Shown: one piece after another, positions 25,970 through 33,728 of the stretch
Layout of the letters: each line of letters begins with the position of its first letter
Numbering within the stretch: the stretch's first letter is position 1
From: CAJXNP01 sp050305935
GTDB taxonomy: Bacteria; Bacteroidota; Bacteroidia; Cytophagales; Cyclobacteriaceae
Direction: 5' to 3'
NCBI GenBank assembly: GCA_050305935.1
Contig: JBNLGG010000008.1
Coordinates: 44,824 to 108,823, forward strand
Length of the DNA: 64,000 bases
Made by a program: the position numbers and the translations under genes
The notes under the pieces: model-generated
What the model was told of the DNA's origin: nothing
Database searches by the model: none
The model's input: the letters and a program-made list of their open reading frames with translations, nothing else

Positions 25970-26500
25970 TTAAAAATAACTATGCAGGTAACTAGACGCT
26001 AAGGCCGATGCGATACCTACAAAAATAAAAATAGTCCATTTCTTATCGCCCGATAAGTCACCCATGGTTTTTATGGCGTAGTACAACCACACTATTGACC
26101 AAATCCCAAATACGATCATCAGCAATCCAATACCAATATTTTCGAAGGTATACGGGTTTTCTTTATTTATCCCAGGTACAAAGCCGAGGATCGTAGCAAA
26201 TAATAGTGGCACCCTGGAAAAGGTTATGCCAGCAAAAAGTTTTGCTATCGTTACATTCAGCTTCGCAATAAAGCTAATCCCTGCCCACGTCAAAACACCC
26301 AGAATGATCAGGTTAATCGTGTTCTCCATGAGTGGCTCAAAAAAGCCATCCGATTCACCTAGCTGGACAGAAAACATCCCCTCGAAATGAATACCTACAT
26401 GAGCCGCCAGGAAAGAGGAAAACATGATGCTCGCAATCCCAATGATGAGAATGATCCTGTTTGGTAGTTTTTGAAATGGGTTTATTAATATTTTCAGCAT
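25970..26500 (-). CDS. Membrane protein resembling the Yip1 family
   Basis: The 176-residue form from the ATG at 26500 begins MLKILINPFQKL and contains five hydrophobic helices: IILIIGIASIMFSSF, TINLIILGVLTWAGISF, VPLLFATILGFVPGI, GIGLLMIVFGIWSIVW and WTIFIFVGIASALA. The lead with a short amphipathic segment and five helices matches bacterial Yip1-domain proteins, but the match is by layout more than by motif. A longer reading to 26572 adds 24 residues without clear meaning. Confidence 0.6.
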   Translation of the reverse strand: MLKILINPFQKLPNRIILIIGIASIMFSSFLAAHVGIHFEGMFSVQLGESDGFFEPLMENTINLIILGVLTWAGISFIAKLNVTIAKLFAGITFSRVPLLFATILGFVPGINKENPYTFENIGIGLLMIVFGIWSIVWLYYAIKTMGDLSGDKKWTIFIFVGIASALASSYLHSYF

Positions 26501-26667
26501 TAAGGTTTTTGTTTCAAAAATAGTCAGATCATTTTCATCCGTCAATAATTTATTTGTTGCAATACATGTCATTACTAGGAATTAAAACAAGCTATGCCCC
26601 TTCCATGTTAAAATTCTTTTAATGTCAGACCCTCCTTTGTTAACTTGTTATACTAAACACTTTGACT

Positions 26668-27960
26668 ATGAAGAATCTACTAGCCTTAACAATTGGAATA
26701 GCTATCTTCTTAAGCGGCTGTACAAGCCCGAAAAAAGATGAAGAGGCAAAAACCATCGGTTATGCAATCGACGAAAATAATGGAGGCATAACGCTGCCGG
26801 ATGGCTTTGCCGCTGTTGTCTCGGCAGACAATCTTGGTCGGGCAGGGCATATGGTAACATTGCCAAATGGTGACCTGTTTGTTCAGCTCAGGGGTTTTAA
26901 AGACAATGTTGGTATTGTGGCACTGCGGGATACTGACAACGATGGATTATTTGATATAAAAGAAAGTTTTAAGGGTGTGGCAGGAACCGGCCTGGGAGTC
27001 AACAATGACTATTTGTATGCTTCTTCTGATAGCTCAGTACACCGCTTTATGTTGAACGAGGGATCGCTGCTACCCGATACTACTCCGGAGACGATTGTCG
27101 AGGGCTTTCCCAAGCAGAGCCAGCATAGCAGCAAATCCATCACCTTTGATGGTTCAGGGCATATTTATGTGAATATCGGGGCTCCCTCCAATGCATGTAT
27201 GGAACAGACCAGGACTCCTGGTTCTCCAGGTATGGATCCTTGCCCGCTGCTGGAACATCATGCAGGTATCTGGCGATACGATGGCAATAAACTACATCAA
27301 AATGCATATGATGATGGATACCGATATGTCACCGGGACAAGGAATATCGTCGCATTAGATTGGAATTTTGTCGATAATCAACTGTATGCTGTGCAACACG
27401 GAAGGGATCAGTTGAACCAATTTTTCCCTGACCTCTTCTCAACGGAACAAAGTGCTGAGCTTCCCGCTGAAGAATTTTTCCGTTTACCGGAGGGCGCCGA
27501 TGGAGGATGGCCTTATTGCTATTTTGACTGGCAAAAGGGAAAAAAAGTATTGATGCCAGAATATGGTGGTGACGGTGAAATCGTCGACCGGTGCGAAGGA
27601 AAGACCATGCCTGAAATTGGCTTTCCTGGACACATGGCGCCGAATGACCTGCTATTTTATACAGGAGATATGTTTCCTGAAAAATATAAAAACGGTGCCT
27701 TCATCGCCTTTCACGGATCGTGGAACCGAGGCCCCCATAATCAATTTGGTTTTCTGGTAGCTTTCGTTCCTTTCACCAACGGGCGAGTGTCAGGAGATTA
27801 TGAAATCTTTGCCAAAGGATTTGAAGGGCCCGAACCTGTGAAAAGTCCCGGTGATGCCATTTACCGCCCTTGCGGTCTGGCGCAGGGAGCTGATGGTTCC
27901 CTGTACATTTCTGATGATGCCAAGGGTAGAATATGGAAAATTGTTTATACCGGCGAATAA
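26668..27960 (+). CDS. Lipoprotein PQQ-dependent sugar dehydrogenase-like beta-propeller
   Basis: The 430-residue protein has a lipoprotein signal (LLALTIGIAIFLSGC). It then shows the layout of the glucose/sorbosone dehydrogenase propeller: LPDGFAAVVSADNLGRAGHM, NIGAPSNACMEQ, YVTGTRNIVALDW, AVQHGRDQLNQ, IAFHGSWNRG and GLAQGADGSLYISDDAKGRIWKI. Family members oxidise aldoses or sorbosone with PQQ in the periplasm, though several relatives lack proven PQQ activity. The ATG at 26668 is used rather than a TTG 6 bases earlier. A terminator follows. Confidence 0.88.
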   Translation: MKNLLALTIGIAIFLSGCTSPKKDEEAKTIGYAIDENNGGITLPDGFAAVVSADNLGRAGHMVTLPNGDLFVQLRGFKDNVGIVALRDTDNDGLFDIKESFKGVAGTGLGVNNDYLYASSDSSVHRFMLNEGSLLPDTTPETIVEGFPKQSQHSSKSITFDGSGHIYVNIGAPSNACMEQTRTPGSPGMDPCPLLEHHAGIWRYDGNKLHQNAYDDGYRYVTGTRNIVALDWNFVDNQLYAVQHGRDQLNQFFPDLFSTEQSAELPAEEFFRLPEGADGGWPYCYFDWQKGKKVLMPEYGGDGEIVDRCEGKTMPEIGFPGHMAPNDLLFYTGDMFPEKYKNGAFIAFHGSWNRGPHNQFGFLVAFVPFTNGRVSGDYEIFAKGFEGPEPVKSPGDAIYRPCGLAQGADGSLYISDDAKGRIWKIVYTGE

Positions 27961-27970
27961 AGTATTTTTG

Positions 27971-28000
27971 GAGCCGGGATTAGCCCGGCTCATACTTTTT
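27971..28000 (+). terminator. Intrinsic terminator after the sugar-dehydrogenase-like gene
   Basis: GAGCCGGG (27971-27978) pairs with CCCGGCTC (27984-27991) around a 5-base loop. An outer AAAGTAT/ATACTTT pairing and a run of five T extend it, 10 bases past the stop codon. Confidence 0.88.
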
Positions 28001-28014
28001 CGTAGCACATTGTC

Positions 28015-28803
28015 ATGGAAATAAATTTACAAAACAAAAGAGCCCTGGTCTGCGGAAGCACCCAGGGAATTGGAAAAGCAATAGCAATGGTGCTTGCCTC
28101 GGCTGGCGCAGAGATCATTCTTTTCGCCCGCAATGAAGACTCCCTTAAAACCACTGTAGCGGAACTTTCGACAGATCATCATCAAAAGCATGATTTCATC
28201 GCGGCTGATTTTAGCAAACCAGAGGAGGTCTCAGAAGCTATCGCAAAACTTACATCTCGACAGAAACCCATCCACATAGTTGTCAACAATACAGGTGGCC
28301 CGGCGCCGGGTCAGGCCATTGATGCCGATATCCAGGACTTTAGGATCGCCTTTAACCAGCACCTTATTAATAATCAGATCATCCTAAAGTCCCTGCTTCC
28401 GGGAATGAAATCAGAGGGCTACGGCCGGATTATCAATATAATTTCTATTTCAGTGAAAGCACCTATTCAGGGATTAGGTGTGTCAAACACCATCCGTGGA
28501 GCAGTTGCCAGCTGGGCTAAAACCATTTCCAATGAATTGGGACCTTTTGGCATTACAGTCAATAATATCCTTCCGGGGCTTACTAAAACCAAGCGGCTTG
28601 AAAGCATGATTACAAATAAAGCCAGGGAGGCTTCTGTTTCAGTTGAACAAATGGAGGCCAATATGAAAGCTACTATCCCATTAAAGAGATTTGCCAGTAC
28701 GGATGAGATCGCTTCAGTAGCCTGCTTCCTCGCATCTCCTTTGGCCTCCTACGTGACAGGAACCAGTATCCGCGTAGATGGAGGAAGTACGCCGTCTATA
28801 TAA
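28015..28803 (+). CDS. Atypical short-chain dehydrogenase/reductase
   Basis: The 262-residue protein has the SDR Rossmann fold: cofactor loop CGSTQGIGKA, VVNNTGGPAP in place of NNAG, and the C-terminal LASPLASYVTGTSIRVDGG. The catalytic Ser is present in INIISIS, but 13 and 17 residues later, where Tyr and Lys normally stand, the sequence reads Ser and Arg (SNTIRGAV). This resembles the atypical beta-ketoacyl-reductase-like SDR group whose tetrad is imperfect. Activity is uncertain. The gene is convergent with and overlaps rluA by 8 bases. Confidence 0.85.
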   Translation: MEINLQNKRALVCGSTQGIGKAIAMVLASAGAEIILFARNEDSLKTTVAELSTDHHQKHDFIAADFSKPEEVSEAIAKLTSRQKPIHIVVNNTGGPAPGQAIDADIQDFRIAFNQHLINNQIILKSLLPGMKSEGYGRIINIISISVKAPIQGLGVSNTIRGAVASWAKTISNELGPFGITVNNILPGLTKTKRLESMITNKAREASVSVEQMEANMKATIPLKRFASTDEIASVACFLASPLASYVTGTSIRVDGGSTPSI

Positions 28804-29515
28804 TTGTGTCGATATCTTTAAAGTCGTCAAGCGATATAAACTGCTCCCAAAACTGTTCCGATGGAACAGGTGCTGAAATAGTCACTCTTTCATTTTTTAC
28901 CGGGTGAATAAAAGAAATTCGTTTCGAATGCAGGTTGATGTTTCCGTCTTTATTGGGGTTTTTAAAACCATATTTTAAGTCCCCCCTGATGGGGCAACCA
29001 ATTTGTGCCAGTTGAACCCTGATCTGATGAGGCCTGCCCGTGACGGGGTAAATTTCCATCAAATAGTGGTCATTGAGTTTACCAAGGAGCTTGTAATGCA
29101 GAGTGGCTTTTTGCGCTTCATTATGCGGTTTTTCAAAAGCCGTTACCACATTCTTACTTTCGTCTTTTAGTAGGTAGTGGGTAAGGGTATCTTTTTCTTT
29201 GGGTGGTTTTCTCTTTACTACCGCCCAATACACCTTTTGTACATCCCTGTTTTTAAAGGCCTTGTTCATCCGTTCCAATGCCTTTGACGTCCTGGCAAAA
29301 ACCAGTACACCCGACACCGGCCGGTCTAATCGATGAACCACGCCTAAAAACACATTTCCGGGTTTCTGATATTTTTGCTTGAGATATTCTTTATAGAATT
29401 CCACCAGCGGCTCGTCCCCTGTTCGGTCGCCTTGAACCAATTGACCGGCTTGTTTATTAACAATTAAAAGGTGATTGTCCTCAAAAAGAACTTGTGGTAA
29501 AATTTTACTTTTCAA
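28796..29515 (-). CDS. RluA-family pseudouridine synthase
   Basis: The 239-residue enzyme isomerises uridine in RNA. The signature motif is VVHRLDRPVSGVLVFA, where the Asp is the catalytic nucleophile; GRPHQIRVQLAQIGCPI and LHSKRISFIHP complete the core. There is no S4 domain, so it belongs to the short RluA/RluC-like type. The only good start is TTG at 29515, inside the 3' end of the RES toxin gene (11-base overlap), suggesting coupling to the toxin-antitoxin transcript. Confidence 0.88.
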   Translation of the reverse strand: MKSKILPQVLFEDNHLLIVNKQAGQLVQGDRTGDEPLVEFYKEYLKQKYQKPGNVFLGVVHRLDRPVSGVLVFARTSKALERMNKAFKNRDVQKVYWAVVKRKPPKEKDTLTHYLLKDESKNVVTAFEKPHNEAQKATLHYKLLGKLNDHYLMEIYPVTGRPHQIRVQLAQIGCPIRGDLKYGFKNPNKDGNINLHSKRISFIHPVKNERVTISAPVPSEQFWEQFISLDDFKDIDTII

Positions 29516-29963
29516 AACGTTGATCCAGTTTAAACTCTTCTACAGATACAATTTCAAATTTATAATGGAATTCCAAAGCCAGGGGGTTAATAACAATATT
29601 TCTTTCCTGGGGAATAATAACAGAAGGCAAGCTGAAAGCGAGCATTTGATTGTTCTTTAGCAGCTCATCCCCAAAAAACTGGCTCGCCGTGGAAACGGGA
29701 ATGGTATTCCAGCCCTTTGGCAGCACAGAATTTTCTACATGCTTTATCGTTTCGTTGGGGATTTTATAGCTTACTAATCGCAAGTCCTTCGGCAAAAGAA
29801 AGATGGGTAAATTGACTAAATATTCGCACAGGCAAAGGGAAATATTTGTGGAGGTGTAGATGCAGGGAATCCCGATACTATTCCATCGTCCCCCATATAA
29901 CTTAGCCCCATCTCCCGAAATATCATTGGCAAATTTTTCCCGAACGATTCGAAACACTTCCAT
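29505..29963 (-). CDS. RES-domain toxin
   Basis: The 152-residue protein carries the RES domain: GDGAKLYGGRWNSIGIPCIYTS with the Arg, then the Glu in CLCEYLVN, and a downstream Ser-containing region. RES toxins destroy NAD+ by phosphorolysis or hydrolysis and are neutralised by a cognate Xre/MbcA-type antitoxin. The ATG shares a base with the antitoxin stop (TGATG), the usual coupled order with the antitoxin first. The stop lies inside the start region of rluA. Confidence 0.88.
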   Translation of the reverse strand: MEVFRIVREKFANDISGDGAKLYGGRWNSIGIPCIYTSTNISLCLCEYLVNLPIFLLPKDLRLVSYKIPNETIKHVENSVLPKGWNTIPVSTASQFFGDELLKNNQMLAFSLPSVIIPQERNIVINPLALEFHYKFEIVSVEEFKLDQRFEK

Positions 29964-30400
29964 CAACTAAACACCCCGTGTTCTATTCTGCCAAGAAGCT
30001 GGCGTATGTACCTCCTCCCATAGCTGGACGACAGTAACTCGACCGGCTTCTTATTGGCCAAGGCCAAAAGCTCTGTATTTATCCATTGCTGCAATTTCTC
30101 CTTATCTTCAAAAACCGATATGCCAAAGGAATAGATGTCCGCAATTTCCAACATTTTTTCACTGATGTCCGGACGGAAGGTATCGGTGGTTTTCTTTCGC
30201 TGAATGGTCCTGGACGTAATCGCTAAAATGGAAGCCAGTGTTTCGGTGTCTAAACCTGTGAATGCTTTCAATCTGTCAAAGTTTTGTCGGGTAAGACCAT
30301 CCTGCGACACCTGCATATAGCTCAGGGGGCTGTCAAGTTTGATTTTGTCCTTCTTGGTAACTCCGAGAATTACTTCAGATGTGAATTTCATTTCCCCCAT
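29963..30400 (-). CDS. Xre/MbcA/ParS-type antitoxin of a RES module
   Basis: The 145-residue protein has a degenerate HTH (LDTETLASILAITSRTIQRKK) in the middle. It ends in the toxin-binding domain (DKEKLQQWINTELLALANKKPVELLSSSYGRRYIRQLLGRIEHGVFS), whose AL.GKKP.ELL..S.G...V...L.RIEHGV pattern is diagnostic. It neutralises the RES toxin encoded downstream and probably represses the operon through the inverted repeat just upstream of its start. Confidence 0.9.
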   Translation of the reverse strand: MGEMKFTSEVILGVTKKDKIKLDSPLSYMQVSQDGLTRQNFDRLKAFTGLDTETLASILAITSRTIQRKKTTDTFRPDISEKMLEIADIYSFGISVFEDKEKLQQWINTELLALANKKPVELLSSSYGRRYIRQLLGRIEHGVFS

Positions 30401-30404
30401 AATT

Positions 30405-30418
30405 ACGACATTTGTCGT
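30405..30418 (-). promoter_or_regulatory. Candidate autoregulatory operator of the RES/Xre module
   Basis: ACGACA-TT-TGTCGT is a 6+6 inverted repeat that ends 4 bases before the antitoxin start codon. Its position over the start region and beside a TATATTTA-like element suits binding by the antitoxin HTH. No second copy was seen nearby. Confidence 0.55.
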
Positions 30419-30446
30419 TTAAATATACGAAACAAATCGCAGAGTG

Positions 30447-32030
30447 TTAAAATTCGGAGGTAAAATGAAAATGAACATCGGGAAAATTCTCATGTACCAT
30501 GCTCAACCAGGCTTTACTCTCGGCCATAAAAACGAGCTTTCCTTCCTTGTCCTTAGCAATGTATCTGTATTTTGATTTGACAAATTCATCCAACTGTTTT
30601 TTGTCTTTGCTGTCAATCCAGCAAGCCTTGTACAGATTTAATGGGGCAAAATCGCAGGAAGCTCCATATTCATGTTTGAGCCGGTATTGGATTACTTCGA
30701 ATTGCAGTTGCCCCACCGTCCCGACTGCCTTTCTAGAACCCAATTCGTAGGTAAACATTTGGGCGACACCTTCTTCCATTAATTGGTTAAGGCCTTTTTC
30801 CAATTGTTTACTTTTCATGGCATCCCTATTAATTACTTCGCGGAAAATTTCCGGGGAAAAACTAGGTATTCCCTTAAAAAACGCTTTTTCTCCTTCGCTC
30901 AAGGTGTCACCAATTTTAAGGTTACCAGTGTCGTACAAGCCGACGATGTCGCCTGGAAAAGCCTCATCAATGGTTTCCTTTGATTGTGCCATAAAGGCGG
31001 TAGCATTGGAAAAACGCAGGCTCTTGTCCATCCTTACATGATGGTAATTTTTTGTCCGCTCAAATTTTCCCGAGCAGACCCGTAGAAAGGCAATCCGATT
31101 CCTGTGCCGGGGGTCAATATTGGCATGTATCTTAAAGATGAATCCCGAAAACTTATCTTCATCGGGCAATACTTCCCTGGCTTCGTTATTTCTTTTTCGC
31201 GGTGGTGGGGCAATGTGAATAAAACAGTCGAGCAGCTCCTGCACACCAAAATTATTTACTGCACTACCAAAAAATACCGGTGCGATTTCCCCCCTCAAAT
31301 ATTCATTGACATCAAACTCCGGGTATACTCCCTCAATTAACTCAACATCTTCCCTAAGCTGTTTCGCATAGCTTTCGCCCACCAGCTGGTCGACTACAGG
31401 ATCATTGATATCCTCGATTTGAATGATGTCGTCCTTATTGATCTTTGTCTGGCTACCCTTGAACAGCAGTAATTTTTTCGTGAATAAGCTGTAAACACCT
31501 TTAAAGGTCTTTCCCATGCTGATAGGCCAGCTCAGAGGGCGTACACGTATATCCAGTTTTTCTTCTATTTCGTCTAACAGGTCAAAAGGATCCCTGCCCT
31601 CGCGGTCCAGTTTATTGATAAATGAAATCACCGGCGTAGCCCTCATGCGGCATACTTCCATTAATTTCTCAGTCTGAATTTCCACACCTTTCACACAGTC
31701 GATCACCATCACCACACTGTCAACTGCCGTCAGCGTCCTGTAGGTGTCTTCCGCAAAATCCTGGTGACCAGGAGTATCTAAGAGGTTGATCTTCAAACCC
31801 TGGTATTCAAAGCCCATTACGGAAGTAGCTACCGAAATACCCCTTTGCTTTTCAATTTCCATAAAGTCGGAAGTGGCGTGGCGGGTAATTTTACTCGACT
31901 TCACAGCGCCCGCACTCTGGATCGCACCTCCAAACAACAGCAGTTTTTCCGTCAGTGTGGTTTTCCCGGCATCGGGGTGACTGATAATCCCAAAAGTCCT
32001 TCGCTTGGATATTTCTTCCTTTAATCCCAT
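30447..32030 (-). CDS. prfC: Peptide chain release factor 3
   Basis: RF3 is a GTPase that recycles RF1/RF2 from the ribosome. The 527-residue form from the ATG at 32030 starts MGLKEEISKRRTFGIISHPD. It has G1 (HPDAGKTTL), the switch I region (TSDFMEIEKQRGISVATS), G3 (DTPGHQDF) and G4 (NKLDREGRDP). The domain III segment QFEVIQYRLKHEYGA is also typical. Upstream in-frame codons lack conservation. Confidence 0.95.
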   Translation of the reverse strand: MGLKEEISKRRTFGIISHPDAGKTTLTEKLLLFGGAIQSAGAVKSSKITRHATSDFMEIEKQRGISVATSVMGFEYQGLKINLLDTPGHQDFAEDTYRTLTAVDSVVMVIDCVKGVEIQTEKLMEVCRMRATPVISFINKLDREGRDPFDLLDEIEEKLDIRVRPLSWPISMGKTFKGVYSLFTKKLLLFKGSQTKINKDDIIQIEDINDPVVDQLVGESYAKQLREDVELIEGVYPEFDVNEYLRGEIAPVFFGSAVNNFGVQELLDCFIHIAPPPRKRNNEAREVLPDEDKFSGFIFKIHANIDPRHRNRIAFLRVCSGKFERTKNYHHVRMDKSLRFSNATAFMAQSKETIDEAFPGDIVGLYDTGNLKIGDTLSEGEKAFFKGIPSFSPEIFREVINRDAMKSKQLEKGLNQLMEEGVAQMFTYELGSRKAVGTVGQLQFEVIQYRLKHEYGASCDFAPLNLYKACWIDSKDKKQLDEFVKSKYRYIAKDKEGKLVFMAESKAWLSMVHENFPDVHFHFTSEF

Positions 32031-32170
32031 GTCAGTTTTTAAAAAATTCCTGCAAAGGTATACAAAATACCTCCTGAGATGAAATCTATGCTGAACTTTA
32101 CCATTCACAGATGGTTTGTTGTAAAATAGAGGGCTATTTGGCTATATTGAACGTCTTAAATGAATTGAAT

Positions 32171-33661
32171 ATGAAGAGATTTTTTATTGTAACAATTTTA
32201 GGATCAGCGCTGTGCTTACAGGCAATGGCACAAAGTATCGATAAACTCATTGGAGTGAAGGAAGGACAAGATCATTTGACCCATCTTGCTTCAGACGATA
32301 TGATGGGCAGGGATACAGGATCACCAGAAATAGACATTGCGGCAGCATACATTGTCGATACCTTTAAGAAATATGGCGTGAAACAATTGCCAGGGCAGGA
32401 CGGCTTTTATCAGGAGGTAAGCCTGATGAAAACCAATGTGCCCATGAAAGGAGAGGTAGTTTTTCTTGACAGCACTTTGACACATGGGAAAAATATCCTC
32501 GTGCTCCGGGGCAAAGATACTACCGCCATACTGGATGCAATATTTGCAGGATGGGGAACAGGGCGCGATTTGGATTCACTTGACATCGAAAACAAAATTG
32601 TCGTTACAAAGTTCGGCTTTCCGGGAATGACCAATGTAAGGGAAGGGTTTAAAGTATCCCGGGATAAGCGAAAAATGGTTGCTGCAAAGGGTGGATTGGG
32701 ACTGATTGAATTATATAGTTCGGTCCAGATCAATTGGTCGCTACTCACCATGTACTTAAACCGACCTTCCATGGTGATAAATGATCATTCCGACAGCAAG
32801 ATCAAGAGCCCTTACCACATGTTTGTCAACGATGCCGACAATGCCTACTTAACTATGGTTGAAAATAAAGGCATCAAGAAAATTAAACTGGATGCCAGTG
32901 GATTAACCCCTGAATTGATCACCGGCAAAAATATCATTGGTTACATAGAAGGAACTGATAAAAACATGAAAAACGAGTACGTGGTACTCAGCGCCCACTA
33001 CGACCACGTGGGGCATACGAAGGCATCCATGAAAGGTGGTGAGCCGGTAGACTCGATTTTTAACGGCGCACGTGATAATGCGCTAGGTACCACCGGCCTT
33101 CTCATGGCCGCAAAATATTTCGGTAAAAACCCACCCAAACGATCTGTCCTTTTCGTGGGCTTTACCGCCGAAGAAAAGGGTCTACTTGGAAGTGAATATT
33201 ACGCAGAACACCCCTGGATTGCCTTAAATCAGTGCATTTTTAATGTCAACATCGATTGCGCCGGATACAATGATAAAACAATAGCCACCGTTTTCGGATT
33301 GACGCGGAATTCTGCGGAAAACGTGTTCAGGGAATCCTGCGGTGCTTTCGGGCTGGAAGTAATTGACGACCCGATACCTGAGCAAAACATTTTTGAGCGA
33401 TCAGACCATTATAATTTTGCTAAAAAAGGCGTTCCCTGTGTGCTATTTGGCCCAGGTGTAACGGCATTTGACGAAGAAATCCAGAAGTATTACCACCAGG
33501 TGAATGACCAGGTGGAAACAATGGATTTTGAATACATCAACAAAGTTTACAAAGGATTTATTAAAGCTTCCGAAGCTATTGCCAATGCAGAGGAGGCTCC
33601 TTTCTGGGTGGAAGGGGACAAGTATGAGGCTGTAGGAAAAAGCTTATATAATAAGGAGTAA
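32171..33661 (+). CDS. Secreted M28-family metallopeptidase
   Basis: The 496-residue protein has a signal sequence (MKRFFIVTILGSALCLQAMAQ) and a C-terminal M28 aminopeptidase domain with an inserted PA-like region. Predicted zinc ligands and catalytic acids are in SAHYDHVG, GARDNALGTTGL, GFTAEEKGLLGSEYY, NIDCAG and RSDHYNFAKKGVP. It is likely exported and degrades peptides. The ATG at 32171 gives a clean signal peptide, unlike the longer frame. A terminator follows 3 bases after the stop. Confidence 0.92.
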   Translation: MKRFFIVTILGSALCLQAMAQSIDKLIGVKEGQDHLTHLASDDMMGRDTGSPEIDIAAAYIVDTFKKYGVKQLPGQDGFYQEVSLMKTNVPMKGEVVFLDSTLTHGKNILVLRGKDTTAILDAIFAGWGTGRDLDSLDIENKIVVTKFGFPGMTNVREGFKVSRDKRKMVAAKGGLGLIELYSSVQINWSLLTMYLNRPSMVINDHSDSKIKSPYHMFVNDADNAYLTMVENKGIKKIKLDASGLTPELITGKNIIGYIEGTDKNMKNEYVVLSAHYDHVGHTKASMKGGEPVDSIFNGARDNALGTTGLLMAAKYFGKNPPKRSVLFVGFTAEEKGLLGSEYYAEHPWIALNQCIFNVNIDCAGYNDKTIATVFGLTRNSAENVFRESCGAFGLEVIDDPIPEQNIFERSDHYNFAKKGVPCVLFGPGVTAFDEEIQKYYHQVNDQVETMDFEYINKVYKGFIKASEAIANAEEAPFWVEGDKYEAVGKSLYNKE

Positions 33662-33664
33662 AAA

Positions 33665-33694
33665 AAATTGGGGGTCACTCCCGACCCCCAATTT
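33665..33694 (+). terminator. Terminator hairpin after the M28 peptidase
   Basis: AAATTGGGGGTC (33665-33676) and GACCCCCAATTT (33683-33694) form a perfect 12-bp stem with a 6-base loop. The T run after it is short. Confidence 0.8.
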
Positions 33695-33728
33695 ACCGCT
33701 TGTCATATTACTAAATCAAAAAACTGAG

